A stretch of 64,000 nt of DNA from Streptomyces sp. NBC_01197 (GTDB taxonomy: Bacteria > Actinomycetota > Actinomycetes > Streptomycetales > Streptomycetaceae), in the NCBI RefSeq assembly GCF_036010505.1, contig NZ_CP108569.1, positions 1,924,001 to 1,988,000 on the forward strand, in the 5' to 3' direction. Both the position numbers and the translations under genes were made by a program. Shown here piece after piece: positions 52,846 to 62,153 of the stretch. Positions within the stretch are counted from its first letter, which is position 1, and each line of letters opens with the position of its first letter. The notes under the pieces are model-generated. The model saw only the letters and a list, made by a program, of their open reading frames with translations, had not been told where the DNA came from and made no database searches.

Positions 52846-52963
52846 CCACGGACCCCGCACCGCCGCCGGCTGCCGACCCTCTGAGGGCTGTCCCCCAGCC
52901 GGCCATTTTTTCGGCGGCGCACACCTCCGGGCGGCCCGCGTTCGCGTTCCGGCCCGCCGGGGC

Positions 52964-52995
52964 TACACTCCCCTCCCATGCACTTGTCAGACAAC
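52964..52995 (+). promoter_or_regulatory. Leaderless add promoter with operator-like site in the first codons
   Basis: TACACT (52964-52969) lies 8 bp before the add ATG at 52978, the distance expected of a -10 box for leaderless transcription. There is no ribosome site. CTTGTCAGACAA (52983-52994), which is the same palindrome seen upstream of gntR minus its last base, covers codons 2-6. A repressor bound there would block initiation. Confidence 0.5.
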
Positions 52996-54156
52996 AACTC
53001 GCTCAACACTGCACAGACCGGCAGCCTCAGCCAGGAGCAGATACGGCAGGCGCCGAAGGTTCTCCTGCACGACCACCTGGACGGCGGTCTGCGTCCGGCC
53101 ACCGTCGTCGAACTCGCCCGTGACGCGCACTACTCGGGGCTGCCGACCACCGACGCCGCGGAGCTCGGCGGTTGGTTCCGCGACGCCGCCGACTCCGGTT
53201 CCCTGGAGCGGTATCTGGAGACGTTCGCGCACACCTGCGCCGTGATGCAGACCCGCGATGCGCTGTACCGCGTCGCCGCCGAGGCCGCCGAGGACCTGGC
53301 CGCCGACGGCGTCGTGTACGCCGAGAGCCGCTACGCGCCCGAGCAGCACCTCGAAGGCGGGCTGAGTCCGGAGCAGGTCGTCGAGGCGGTCAACGACGGC
53401 TTCCGCGAGGGCGAGCGCCGGGCCGCGGCGAGCGGCCGCGCCATCCGCGTCGGCACCCTGCTGACCGCCATGCGGCACGCCGACCGCTCCCGGGAGATAG
53501 CCGAACTGGCCCTCGCCCACCGCGACTCCGGGGTAGTCGGCTTCGACATCGCCGGGGCCGAGATCGGCAATCCGCCGGAGGCGCACGTCGACGCCTTCGA
53601 CCACCTCAGGGCCGCCGGCGCGCACATCACGATCCACGCCGGAGAGGTCGTCGGCCTGCCCTCCATCAAGGAGGCGGTGCAGCGCTGCGGAGCCCACCGG
53701 ATCGGGCACGGCGTCCGGATCACCGACGACATCACGGTCGCAGCCGACGGGTCCGTCACGCTCGGCCGGCTCGCCACCTACGTACGTGACCACCGCATCG
53801 CCCTGGAGGTCTGCCCGACCTCCAACCTCCAGACGGGCGCGGCCTCCTCGTACGCCGGGCACCCCATCGACCTGCTGCGCCGGCTGAAGTTCCGGGTCTG
53901 CGTCAACACCGACAACCGGCTCGTCAGCGGCACCACGATGACGCGGGAGTTCCAGCACCTGTCCGACACCTTCGGATACGGCCTGGACGAGTTGGAGTGG
54001 TTCACCGTGAACGCGATGAAATCCGCGTTCATCCCCTTCGACGAACGCATCGCCCTGATCGACCAGACCATCCGTCCCGGCTACGCCCAGCTGCGTAACC
54101 GGAGCCTCAGCCACGTCCCGGCCGCCCGGCCGGCGCCGGTCGGCGTCACCGCGTAA
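52978..54156 (+). CDS. add: Adenosine deaminase
   Basis: Zinc enzyme that converts adenosine to inosine, for purine salvage. The 392-residue amidohydrolase has metal ligands in HDHLDGG, the catalytic Glu in IHAGEV, RIGHG, and the last ligand in VNTDNR, as in other Streptomyces adenosine deaminases. The 20-odd residues before the conserved [11 protein letters not shown] are longer than in the S. coelicolor enzyme I recall. The start codon lacks a ribosome site and probably is leaderless. It lies 130 bp after gntR. Confidence 0.93.
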   Translation: MHLSDNNSLNTAQTGSLSQEQIRQAPKVLLHDHLDGGLRPATVVELARDAHYSGLPTTDAAELGGWFRDAADSGSLERYLETFAHTCAVMQTRDALYRVAAEAAEDLAADGVVYAESRYAPEQHLEGGLSPEQVVEAVNDGFREGERRAAASGRAIRVGTLLTAMRHADRSREIAELALAHRDSGVVGFDIAGAEIGNPPEAHVDAFDHLRAAGAHITIHAGEVVGLPSIKEAVQRCGAHRIGHGVRITDDITVAADGSVTLGRLATYVRDHRIALEVCPTSNLQTGAASSYAGHPIDLLRRLKFRVCVNTDNRLVSGTTMTREFQHLSDTFGYGLDELEWFTVNAMKSAFIPFDERIALIDQTIRPGYAQLRNRSLSHVPAARPAPVGVTA

Positions 54157-54710
54157 CAGGCCACCGGCGGAGGGCGCCTGCCGCCGCCCTCCGCCAGGGC
54201 CCGGGCCGGCCTGGGGGGCTTCGCAGATGTGTACCGGCCCGGGGCGCGCGGCCTGTCGGCGCCGGCCCCCGGCGATGCGGTCACCGCGCAGCCGGTCACC
54301 CGCCGTTCACCACCCAGGGCGCCTCAGTGCTCACGCAGAGCTTCGGATCCCGCCTCGGCCGAAGTGCCCGCTACACGGTTGTGAAACTGTCCACAGCCGT
54401 GCTGATCACACCTGCGGACGACCGGCTATCCCTTGCGCCAGACGGCCTGCGGACGACCTGTGGACGACCTGTGTCCACGATGTGGACAGCACGCCGACGT
54501 GCGCGGGTTGCGCGAGGATCAAGCCCTCGCTGTAATGGCTGCCGCAAAGGAACTGCACTTGTCGCTGCCCGGATCCGCCCTGCGGTCGGCAAGCGCCGCA
54601 GGACCACGGAGCCGAGGAGTACGGAAGCACATGAGGGACAGACCTGGTCCGACCGGAATACGCACCGAGGCCGAAGGCCCGTCCGCGTCGCGCCCGACCA
54701 CCGGCGCACG
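54157..54710. promoter_or_regulatory. Upstream region of the flavohemoprotein with Rex-like and DnaA-box-like sites
   Basis: No gene is convincing in these 554 bp; a small frame ending in GTGA at 54714 has weak support. TGTGAAACTGTCCACA (54380-54395) matches the Rex operator at 12 of 16 bases. CTGTCCACA (54387-54395), and its complement at 54481-54489, also fit the Streptomyces DnaA box, as does TGTGGACGA at 54459. TGTCCAC-GAT-GTGGACA (54472-54488) is a perfect inverted repeat. Confidence 0.4.
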
Positions 54711-56039
54711 GTGAGGGAAGTGCCGCACGGCGGCGGCAGATGGTTCCGCCGAGGCAGCCCCACCCATCGCGAGCCCGTGGCGCCAGGTCTGCGCGCTCCC
54801 GAGCCGCCTCCCCCGCTCAATCCGGAGTACGCGGCCTCGCCGCCTTTGCCGAGGGCGCTGGCCGGCAACGAACACGACACAGCGCTCATACGGGCCAGCC
54901 TCAGCGTGATCGAACCTCAGGTCGAAGAGCTCGGGGTCTACTTCTACGCGATCCTCTTCGCCCGGTATCCGGCGGTTCGCGAACTCTTCCCCGCCAACAT
55001 GGATGTCCAGCGTGACCGGTTGCTCCGGGCGCTCCTGCGGATCGTCGAACTCGTCGACGACCCCGAGAGCCTGACCCGCTTCTGTGCCCATCTGGGCCGG
55101 GACCACCGGAAGTTCGGTACGCAGAACGGCCATTACTCCGCGGTCGGCGAGTGCCTCCTCGAAACCCTCGCCCGGTTCGCGGGCCCGGCCTGGACCCCGG
55201 AGACCGCCGGCGCCTGGGGACGCGCGTACGGGACCGTCGCGGACATCATGATGCGGGCCGCCGAGCAGAACGCCCAGCACTCCCCCGCGGCCTGGAACGC
55301 CCAAGTGATCGGGCACGTACGCCACCAGAACGGCATCGCGGAAATCACCGTGCTGCCCGACCAGCCGTACACCTACACCGCGGGCCAGTATCTGAGCCTT
55401 GAGTCGCCGTGGTGGCCCAGGGAGTGGCGCCACTACTCCCCCGCCCACGCACCCCGCGCGGACTCGGCCCTGACCTTCCACATCCGCGCGGTCCGGAGCG
55501 GCCGGGTCAGCCAGGCCCTGGTCGACCACACAACGGTCGGCGACTGGGTGCGGATCGGGCCGCCCCAGGGGGACATGGCCATCGACCCGGCGTCCACTGA
55601 CAACCTGCTCTGCGTGGCGGGCGGCACCGGGCTCGCCCCCATCCGGGCCCTGATCGAAGAGGTCGCACGGCAGGGCATCTCGCACCGGCGCAGTGTGGAC
55701 CTGTTCGTCGGCGCGAGAACGGCCGATGAACTGTACGGCCTGGACGACATGCTCCGTATGTCCCAGCGCCACCCCTGGCTCACCGTCCGTGCGGCGGTCT
55801 CCGAGCAGAACATCGTGGGCCGCACCGGCTCCCTTCCCCAGGTGCTGGCCGAGTTCGGCCCCTGGGACCGGCACGAGGCGTACCTCAGCGGCCCCCAGCA
55901 GATGATCTCCGCGGCGGCCGACGTGCTGCTCCGCCGCGGTCTCGCTCCGCGGAAGCTGCACTACGACCCATGGGGTGCGCCCGCACTCGCCTCGTCAATG
56001 CGCCGGGCCCTCGCCCAGGAGGAAGACGATCAGCTGTGA
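54711..56039 (+). CDS. Flavohemoprotein (globin-FAD/NAD reductase)
   Basis: A 442-residue flavohemoglobin-type protein that probably detoxifies nitric oxide by dioxygenation. An N-terminal ~60-residue Arg/Pro-rich extension precedes the globin domain (ASLSVIEPQVEELGVYFYAIL) with the proximal His in LGRDHRKFG. The FAD-binding part follows (WRHYSPAH) and then the NAD part with VAGGTGLAPIRAL. The second half is that of HmpA. The GTG at 54711 is preferred (GTG at 54720 is an alternative). Its TGA overlaps the start of the next gene in GTGA. Confidence 0.88.
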   Translation: MREVPHGGGRWFRRGSPTHREPVAPGLRAPEPPPPLNPEYAASPPLPRALAGNEHDTALIRASLSVIEPQVEELGVYFYAILFARYPAVRELFPANMDVQRDRLLRALLRIVELVDDPESLTRFCAHLGRDHRKFGTQNGHYSAVGECLLETLARFAGPAWTPETAGAWGRAYGTVADIMMRAAEQNAQHSPAAWNAQVIGHVRHQNGIAEITVLPDQPYTYTAGQYLSLESPWWPREWRHYSPAHAPRADSALTFHIRAVRSGRVSQALVDHTTVGDWVRIGPPQGDMAIDPASTDNLLCVAGGTGLAPIRALIEEVARQGISHRRSVDLFVGARTADELYGLDDMLRMSQRHPWLTVRAAVSEQNIVGRTGSLPQVLAEFGPWDRHEAYLSGPQQMISAAADVLLRRGLAPRKLHYDPWGAPALASSMRRALAQEEDDQL

Positions 56040-56866
56040 CCACCTATGACGGGACGTTCGGCTCCTCCGGGGAGCGGATGCTGCAGGAGGCGCTGGGGAC
56101 GGCGGACCGTGCCTCCGGCTTCTACGACCGGCAGATGCGGCCCTGTCTCACCCCGGCCATGCGTGACTTCATCGCCCGGCAGTCCATGGTGTTCCTGTCC
56201 ACGGCGGACGCACGCGGCGAGTGCGACGCGAGTTTCCGGGCGGGGCCGCCCGGCTTCGTCGCCGTGCTCGACGACTACACCCTCACCTACCCGGAGTACC
56301 GCGGCAACGGGGTGGTGGCGAGTGCGGGCAACATCACCGAGAACCCGCATCTCGGCATGCTCTTCATCGACTTCACCGAGCATCACATCGGGCTGCATGT
56401 GAACGGGCGGGCCCAGGTGTACTCGGCGCACGACCACTACGCCCTGTATCCGCACCTGCCGGCCGACCCGGCGCCGGGCAGGCAGCCGCAGATGTGGATA
56501 CATCTGTCGGTCGAGGAGGCGTACATCCACTGCTCCAAGCACATCCCGCACCTGGAGCCCGGGCGGCGGCCCCGCGTCTCGCCGGACGAACGGCCCAAGG
56601 ACGCCGAGTACTTCACCGGGGAACGGCGGCCTGCGGCGCCGTATCCCGCGGCTGGGTCCTATCCGGGGCCCGCGGCCTATCCGGAGCCCGCGCCGTACCC
56701 CGCGCCCGCGTCCGCGTCCTACCCGGCGTCCGCGTCCTACCCGGAGCCTCCCGCGCCTACTGCGCCCCCCGCGTCTCCCGCCCGTCACGCCGCCACCAGG
56801 AGCGGCGACTCCGCCGACGCGCCGCCGCGGACGCGGCGGGAGCGGCTCCTGAAGCTTCTGCGCTGA
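56036..56866 (+). CDS. Pyridoxamine 5'-phosphate oxidase-fold (FMN split barrel) protein
   Basis: A 276-residue protein of the PPOX-like split-barrel family. Residues ~30-190 carry the barrel: QSMVFLSTADARGECDASFR, GNITENPHLGMLFIDF and EEAYIHCSKHIP. The C-terminal ~80 residues are a low-complexity tail with repeated YP/PAP units. The GTG start at 56036 overlaps the flavohemoprotein stop (GTGA), so the two are coupled and likely act together, for example with the barrel protein exchanging flavin. The substrate is unknown. Confidence 0.87.
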   Translation: MTTYDGTFGSSGERMLQEALGTADRASGFYDRQMRPCLTPAMRDFIARQSMVFLSTADARGECDASFRAGPPGFVAVLDDYTLTYPEYRGNGVVASAGNITENPHLGMLFIDFTEHHIGLHVNGRAQVYSAHDHYALYPHLPADPAPGRQPQMWIHLSVEEAYIHCSKHIPHLEPGRRPRVSPDERPKDAEYFTGERRPAAPYPAAGSYPGPAAYPEPAPYPAPASASYPASASYPEPPAPTAPPASPARHAATRSGDSADAPPRTRRERLLKLLR

Positions 56867-56962
56867 CCGTTCGTCCCGTCGGCCCGGCCCGGCCTGTCCG
56901 GCCGGCCGGGCCCGGGCCGGCAGCCGAGCCCGGCTCGCGGACAGTTCCTGCTACGCCGGTTC

Positions 56963-58576
56963 CTACTCCGCCGGTTCCACCCCGGCCCGCAGCAGCCCGT
57001 ACGTGTACGCGTCCTCCAGCGCCTGCCAGGACGCGGCGATCACGTTCTCCGCGACGCCCACCGTCGACCACTCCGCCGTGCCGTCGCTGGTGGTGATCAG
57101 CACGCGGGTGGTCGAGTCCGTGCCGTGCCTGCCCTCCAGGATGCGGACCTTGTAGTCCGTCAGTTCCAGCCTCGCGAGCTGCGGGTAGATCCGCTCAAGG
57201 CCCACCCGCAGCGCCCGGTCGAGCGCGTTGACCGGGCCGTTGCCCTCCGCCGTCGCGACGATGCGCTCGCTCTTGGCCCACAGCTTCACCGTCGCCTCGT
57301 TGGCGTGCGTACCGTCCGGGCGGTTCTCCACGATCGCACGCCAGGACTCGACCCGGAAGTAGCGGCGGGCGCGGCCCTCCGCCTCCTCGCGGAGCAGGAG
57401 TTCGAAGGAGGCGTCGGCTGCCTCGTAGGTGTAGCCCTGGAGTTCGCGTTCCTTGACGCGCTCGACGACGCGGGCGACCAGCGCGCGGTCGCCGCCCAGG
57501 TCGATGCCGAGCTCCTTGCCCTTGAGCTCGATCGAGGCGCGGCCCGCCATGTCGGAGACGAGCATCCGCATGGTGTTGCCGACCTGCTCGGGGGCGATGT
57601 GCTGGTAGAGGTCCGGGTCGACCTTGATCGCGGAGGCGTGCAGGCCCGCCTTGTGCGCGAAGGCGGAGACACCCACGTACGGCTGGTGGGTGGAGGGCGT
57701 GAGGTTCACGACCTCGGCGATGGCGTGCGAGATACGGGTCATCTCGGGCAGAGCGCCCTCGGGGACGACGGTCTTGCCGTACTTGAGCTCCAGGGCGGCG
57801 ACGACCGGGAAGAGGTTGGCGTTGCCGACGCGCTCCCCGTAGCCGTTCGCCGTGCACTGCACATGGGTCGCGCCCGCGTCGACGGCGGCCAGGGTGTTCG
57901 CGACGGCGCAGCCCGTGTCGTCCTGGGCGTGGATGCCCAGGCGCGCGCCAGTGTCCGCGATGACCGTGGCGACGACCGCCTGGACCTGGGCGGGCAGCAT
58001 CCCGCCGTTGGTGTCGCAGAGGACGACGACATCGGCGCCGGCCTCGGCCGCCGCGCGTACGACGGACTTGGCGTACTCGGGATTGACCTTGTAGCCGTCG
58101 AAGAAGTGCTCGCAGTCGAGGAAGACGCGGCGGCCCTGCGCGCGGAGGTACGAGACGGAGTCGCGCACCATCGCCAGGTTCTCTTCGAGCGTGGTGCGCA
58201 GCGCAAGCTCCACATGGCGGTCGTGGGACTTGGCCACCAGGGTGATCACCGGGGCGCCGGACTCAAGCAGCGCGTTGAGCTGCGGGTCTTCCTCGGCGGG
58301 GGTGTTGGGCCTGCGGGTGGCGCCGAAGGCCACCAGCTGGGCGTGCCTGAAGTCGATCTCCTGCTGTGCGCGGGCGAAGAACTCCGTGTCGCGGGGGTTG
58401 GCACCGGGCCAGCCGCCCTCGATGAATCCCACGCCGAAGTCGTCGAGGTGCCGGGCGATCGTCAGCTTGTCCGAGACGGTGAGGTTGATGCCCTCGCGCT
58501 GCGCGCCGTCGCGCAGCGTCGTGTCGAAGACATGGAAACTGTCGTCCGTGGCCCTGGCCTTGGCCTCTGTGGTCAT
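56963..58576 (-). CDS. cimA: Citramalate synthase (2-isopropylmalate-synthase family)
   Basis: A 537-residue enzyme that condenses pyruvate and acetyl-CoA to citramalate, the first step of an alternative isoleucine route. The DRE-TIM barrel has FDTTLRDGAQREGINL at the N-terminus and the metal site HAQDDTGCAVANTLAAVDAGA, with the LeuA-type dimer/allosteric domain at the C-terminus (ELTDYKVRILEG). It may be annotated as leuA2 in older genomes; the Ile-Ile leader noted upstream favours the CimA role. ATG at 58576 has GGAG ten bases upstream. Confidence 0.92.
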   Translation of the reverse strand: MTTEAKARATDDSFHVFDTTLRDGAQREGINLTVSDKLTIARHLDDFGVGFIEGGWPGANPRDTEFFARAQQEIDFRHAQLVAFGATRRPNTPAEEDPQLNALLESGAPVITLVAKSHDRHVELALRTTLEENLAMVRDSVSYLRAQGRRVFLDCEHFFDGYKVNPEYAKSVVRAAAEAGADVVVLCDTNGGMLPAQVQAVVATVIADTGARLGIHAQDDTGCAVANTLAAVDAGATHVQCTANGYGERVGNANLFPVVAALELKYGKTVVPEGALPEMTRISHAIAEVVNLTPSTHQPYVGVSAFAHKAGLHASAIKVDPDLYQHIAPEQVGNTMRMLVSDMAGRASIELKGKELGIDLGGDRALVARVVERVKERELQGYTYEAADASFELLLREEAEGRARRYFRVESWRAIVENRPDGTHANEATVKLWAKSERIVATAEGNGPVNALDRALRVGLERIYPQLARLELTDYKVRILEGRHGTDSTTRVLITTSDGTAEWSTVGVAENVIAASWQALEDAYTYGLLRAGVEPAE

Positions 58577-58683
58577 GCTGATCGACTCCTGTCGGATGGG
58601 TGGATCCGGAATGTCTGGCTCCACTTGCCCCCATCTTCGCGTGCGCCTCGTCCCCCGGCCGAGGTGGGGCCTGGAAACGAAAA

Positions 58684-58707
58684 AACCCTTCGCGGGTGCG
58701 AAGGGTT
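58684..58707 (-). terminator. Terminator-like hairpin in the cimA leader
   Basis: On the minus strand AACCCTTCGC and GCGAAGGGTT form a perfect 10-bp stem followed by TTTTTT, about 108 bp before the cimA start. It can be the MHS-transporter terminator or a transcription attenuator for cimA. The rest of 58577-58937 contains no further gene. Confidence 0.75.
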
Positions 58708-58761
58708 AGCGCGCGGGTCTGGGGCACGGTGGCCGCGCCGTACGGGTTGGTACGGGTGCGG

Positions 58762-58797
58762 TCACTGCGGACCGGCGCGCCTGCTGCCGATAATCAT
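58762..58797 (-). CDS. Possible Ile-Ile leader peptide of cimA
   Basis: An 11-codon frame (MIIGSRRAGPQ) ends 54 bp upstream of the cimA terminator hairpin and has adjacent Ile codons, including the rare ATT. There is no ribosome site, so translation would be leaderless or absent. Its position and Ile content fit an attenuator leader for an isoleucine gene. Confidence 0.35.
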   Translation of the reverse strand: MIIGSRRAGPQ

Positions 58798-58937
58798 GGC
58801 GAACGAGGACACAGTCGCAGTCTGCCACACCGTCCACTCCCCGTAGAGGGAATCTCACGATGCGGTCAAGCTTCCGCGCGGGCGTGGCGCGGACCACGCC
58901 CGCGGATCCGGGGGTCCCGGCCGGACGCAGACGGGTC

Positions 58938-60269
58938 TCACAGCGCGGAAGGGCTTGTCTTTCCCAGGCCCTCCGGGGCACGGTCGGCCGCACCCAGCAC
59001 AGCGGCCCGGTTCAGATCGATGTCGCGGGTCTCCCGCATCGTGAGATACACCACCAGTGAGACGGCCGCGCACCCGGCCACGTACCAGTAGAAGCCGGAC
59101 TCGGCCCCGGCCTTCTTGAACCAGAGCGCCACATACTCCGCCGTCCCCCCGAAGAGCGCGTTGGCCACCGCGTACGGCAGGGCGACCCCCAGCGCGCGGA
59201 TCCCGGTCGGAAACAGCTCCGCCTTCACACACGCGTTGATCGACGTGTAGCCGGTGACGAGGAGCAGCGCGAGCAGCGCCAGGCCGAAGGCCGGCCAGAA
59301 CGTGCCCGCGTGCTTGAGCATCGTCATGATCGGCACGGTCAGGAACGTCGAGCCGACCGCGAACGTGATCAGCATCGGGCGGCGGCCGATCCGGTCCGAG
59401 AGGAGGCCCGCCAGGGGCTGGACGCACATGAAGACGAACAGCGCGCAGAAGCTGACCAGCGACGCGGTCGGCTTCGCCATCCCCGCGCTGGAGGAGAGGA
59501 ACTTGGTGAGGTAGGTCGTGTACGTGTAGTACGCGACGGTGCCGCCCATGGTGAGCGCCATCACCAGCACCGCCTCCCTGCGGTGGGCCCAGAGCGCCCG
59601 GAGCGTGCCGCGGTTCTCGTCCGCCGCCGCGCCGGACTCCGCGTACACCTCGGTCTCCAGGAGCGAGCGCCGCAGATAGAAGACGACGGCCGCGCCGACA
59701 GCGCCCACGATGAACGGGACGCGCCAGCCCCAGCTGTGCAGCGCGTCCTCGGACAGGGTGCGCTGGAGGACGATCTGCAGTCCCAGGCCGACGAGTTGGC
59801 CCGCGGTCATCGACACGTACTGGAAGCTGGAGGCGAATCCACGCCGGCCGGGGGCGGACGCCTCGGTGAGATAGGTGGCGCTGGCCGCGTACTCACCGCC
59901 GACGGAGAGCCCCTGGAGCAGCCGGGCGACCAGCAGGACGGCGACGCCGCCGTACCCGGCGACCGCGTAGGTGGGGGCGACCGCGATGAGGATCGCCGAC
60001 GCCGACATCAGGGAGACGGTGAGGGTCAGCGCGGCCTTGCGGCCCCTGCGGTCGCCGATCCGGCCGAGCAGCCAGCCGCCGACGGGCCGCATGAAGAACC
60101 CGACGGCGAAGATGCCCATGGTGTTCATGAGATTCGCGGTCTCGTTCCCCTTCGGGAAGAACGCGTCGGCGAAGTACACCGCGAAGGTGGCGTACACGAA
60201 CCAGTCGAACCACTCGACCATGTTGCCGGCCGAGCCCACCCAGACTTTCTTCCACTGCTCTCGTCCCAT
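58938..60269 (-). CDS. MFS transporter, metabolite:H+ symporter (MHS) family
   Basis: A 443-residue permease whose start MGREQWKKVWVGSAGNMVEWFDWFVY matches the MHS group that takes up organic acids, betaines or similar compounds with protons. Signature features: GWLLGRIGDRRGRKAAL in loop 2-3, LLQGLSVGGEYAASATYL in the fourth helix and GLLSDRIGRRPML in the mid-loop. The substrate is not predictable. The adjacent TetR-type gene, reading towards it from downstream, may control it. Confidence 0.9.
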   Translation of the reverse strand: MGREQWKKVWVGSAGNMVEWFDWFVYATFAVYFADAFFPKGNETANLMNTMGIFAVGFFMRPVGGWLLGRIGDRRGRKAALTLTVSLMSASAILIAVAPTYAVAGYGGVAVLLVARLLQGLSVGGEYAASATYLTEASAPGRRGFASSFQYVSMTAGQLVGLGLQIVLQRTLSEDALHSWGWRVPFIVGAVGAAVVFYLRRSLLETEVYAESGAAADENRGTLRALWAHRREAVLVMALTMGGTVAYYTYTTYLTKFLSSSAGMAKPTASLVSFCALFVFMCVQPLAGLLSDRIGRRPMLITFAVGSTFLTVPIMTMLKHAGTFWPAFGLALLALLLVTGYTSINACVKAELFPTGIRALGVALPYAVANALFGGTAEYVALWFKKAGAESGFYWYVAGCAAVSLVVYLTMRETRDIDLNRAAVLGAADRAPEGLGKTSPSAL

Positions 60270-60366
60270 GGGGATTCACGGTGGCGCAGGCGCCTGACGG
60301 CCCACAAGAGGGCCGCACGCAACGATCACGCGTACTTGTGTGCGTTGCGTTCCCCCGGCGTCCGGT

Positions 60367-60972
60367 TCACGGGGCGAGCGCCTCGTCTATGAACTCGCCG
60401 ACATGAGCCAGGACTTGGGGCCTGCCCGAACCGGGAAGGGCCATCGCGACATGGGTGCTGAAGCCGTCGAGCAGCGCCCGTATCCGGGTCGCGAACCGCT
60501 CGGAGTCGACCGCGCGCAGCTCACCGCGCGACGCCCCCTCGACCAGCAGGGCGACCAGATCGCGGTGCCAGGACAGCTCGATGTCGAGCAGCCGGGCGCG
60601 GGTGTCGTCGTCGACGCCGTGCGCCCGGTTCCACAGTTCCAGCCAGAGCGACCAGTGCGGATCACGGGGGCCCGCGGGGACGTACAGGTCGATGTAGGCG
60701 TCGAGCCGTACACGGACCGGCACCTGCCGGGCGAGGGCCGCGCGGCGGTCCATGCCGAGCAGCTCCTCGCTCCATTCGAGGGTCTGGAGGAGGAGCTCGT
60801 CCTTGGAGCGGAAGTAGTACAGGAGGTGCCCGCTGCTCATCCCGACCTCGCGGCCGAGCCCCGCCATGGTGAGCTTCTCCAGGCCGCCGACGGCGATGCT
60901 GGCCATGGCCGCGGCCAGCAGGGTCTCGCGAGGCGGGGCGTTCTTGCGCGCGCGGGCCGCCGGTTCGTTCAT
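60367..60972 (-). CDS. TetR-family transcriptional regulator
   Basis: A 201-residue one-domain repressor with an N-terminal helix-turn-helix: LLAAAMASIAVGGLEKLTMAG and VGMSSGHLLYYFRSKDEL. The C-terminal ligand domain is helical (WSLWLELWNRAHGVDDDTRAR) as in the BetI-type TetR_C group. It lies between the MHS transporter and agmatine deiminase, all reading leftward, so it may regulate this cluster. ATG at 60972 preceded by GGGCGG. Confidence 0.87.
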   Translation of the reverse strand: MNEPAARARKNAPPRETLLAAAMASIAVGGLEKLTMAGLGREVGMSSGHLLYYFRSKDELLLQTLEWSEELLGMDRRAALARQVPVRVRLDAYIDLYVPAGPRDPHWSLWLELWNRAHGVDDDTRARLLDIELSWHRDLVALLVEGASRGELRAVDSERFATRIRALLDGFSTHVAMALPGSGRPQVLAHVGEFIDEALAP

Positions 60973-61048
60973 GCCGCCCAGAATATGGGATGCGCCGGCG
61001 GCCGCCACGGGCCCGTCCTTGTCCAACGGTGAGCCTCCTGCCTCGGGA

Positions 61049-62062
61049 CTAGCCGACGAGCGGCTGCTGCTGGGTGATGCAGTGGATGCCGCCGCCGCCC
61101 GCGAAGATCGTCCGGGCGTCGACCTGTACGACGGTCCGGTCCGGGAATAGCTCCTGGAAGATCGCCGCCGCCGCCTTGTCCCGGGGATCACCGAACGCGC
61201 AGAGCACCACTCCGCCGTTGCAGAGATAGTGGTTGATGTACGAGTAGTCGACCCACTCCCCGTCGGCCTTCAGGGTGGTCGGAGCCGGGACCTCCACCAC
61301 CTCCAGCGGGCGGCCCTTCGCGTCGGTCTCCGCCCGGAGCTGGGCCACGATCCCCTTGCACAGCTCGTGGTCGGGGTGGGCGGGGTCGGGCTGGGTGTGG
61401 GCCACGATCACACCGGGTCGCGCGAACGCGGCCACGATGTCGACATGTCCCCGGGTGCCGAACTCGCCGTAGTCGCCGCTGAGTCCGCGCGGCAGCCAGA
61501 TCGCCTTGGTGGTGCCGAGCCGGGCGTGGATCTCAGCCTCGACCTGTGCGCGGGTCCAGTCGGGGTTGCGCTCGGGGCCGAGCTGGACGGTCTCGGTCAG
61601 CAGGACCGTGCCCTCGCCGTCGACGTGGATCGCACCGCCCTCGTTGACCAGATCCGAGGTGAGGGTCTGGGCCCCGGCCAGGTCGGAGACGTACGCGCCG
61701 ATCTTGGCGTCATGGCCCCAGCGGGCCCAGGACTGGGCGCCCCAGCCGTTGAACGTCCAGTCCACCGCGGCCAGCCGCTCGCCGTCGGTGACGAAGGTCG
61801 GGCCGATGTCGCGCATCCAGGCGTCGTCCAGATCGCGCTCCACCAGCTCGATGTCCGGGCCGAGCAGCTCACGGGCCTGGGCGGACTGGCCGGGGCCGGT
61901 CACCATCGTCACCGGCTCGAAGCGGCTGACCGCCCGCGCCACCGCGGCCCACGCCTCGCGCGCCTGCGCCAGGCCGACCTCGTCGTCGAAGGTGGGGTTG
62001 GGGCCGGGCCAGGCGATCCAGGTGCGCTCGTGCGGGGCCCACTCGGGCGGCATACGGAACAT
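61049..62062 (-). CDS. aguA: Agmatine deiminase
   Basis: Hydrolyses agmatine to N-carbamoylputrescine and ammonia. The 337-residue PPAD-fold enzyme contains DDAWMRDIGP, the GHVDIVAAFARPG His-Asp segment and the C-terminal GGGGIHCITQQQP with the catalytic Cys. The upstream gene is a divergent urease alpha subunit, only 91 bp away, which hints at a nitrogen-scavenging cluster. The ATG at 62062 is supported by the conserved start RMPPEWAPHERTWIAWPG. Confidence 0.95.
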   Translation of the reverse strand: MFRMPPEWAPHERTWIAWPGPNPTFDDEVGLAQAREAWAAVARAVSRFEPVTMVTGPGQSAQARELLGPDIELVERDLDDAWMRDIGPTFVTDGERLAAVDWTFNGWGAQSWARWGHDAKIGAYVSDLAGAQTLTSDLVNEGGAIHVDGEGTVLLTETVQLGPERNPDWTRAQVEAEIHARLGTTKAIWLPRGLSGDYGEFGTRGHVDIVAAFARPGVIVAHTQPDPAHPDHELCKGIVAQLRAETDAKGRPLEVVEVPAPTTLKADGEWVDYSYINHYLCNGGVVLCAFGDPRDKAAAAIFQELFPDRTVVQVDARTIFAGGGGIHCITQQQPLVG

Positions 62063-62153
62063 GGGCGGGTCCTCCGGGAGGTCGGTCTGACGCTGGTTGA
62101 AGGCTGAGCGGTGACAAGCTGCGGTGCAGAGGAAGCGGAGCGGAAGAGCAGGA

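Noticed and set aside
52883..52916. A GGGCTG...CAGCC hairpin followed by a T-run as gntR terminator.
   Set aside because: The stem is only 5 bp and it could equally be a degenerate end of the GGGCTGTCCC repeat seen at 47431; the evidence is too weak to list as a terminator.
54433..54714. A 93-codon rightward frame whose stop overlaps the flavohemoprotein start.
   Set aside because: It has no ribosome site, includes the inverted-repeat region, and has no family resemblance. The GTGA overlap alone is not enough.
60315..60350. ACGCAAC...GTTGCGT inverted repeat between tetR and the MHS transporter as a TetR operator.
   Set aside because: The arms are only 7 bp with an 18-base spacer, too long for a TetR dyad. 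It remains possible but unsupported.
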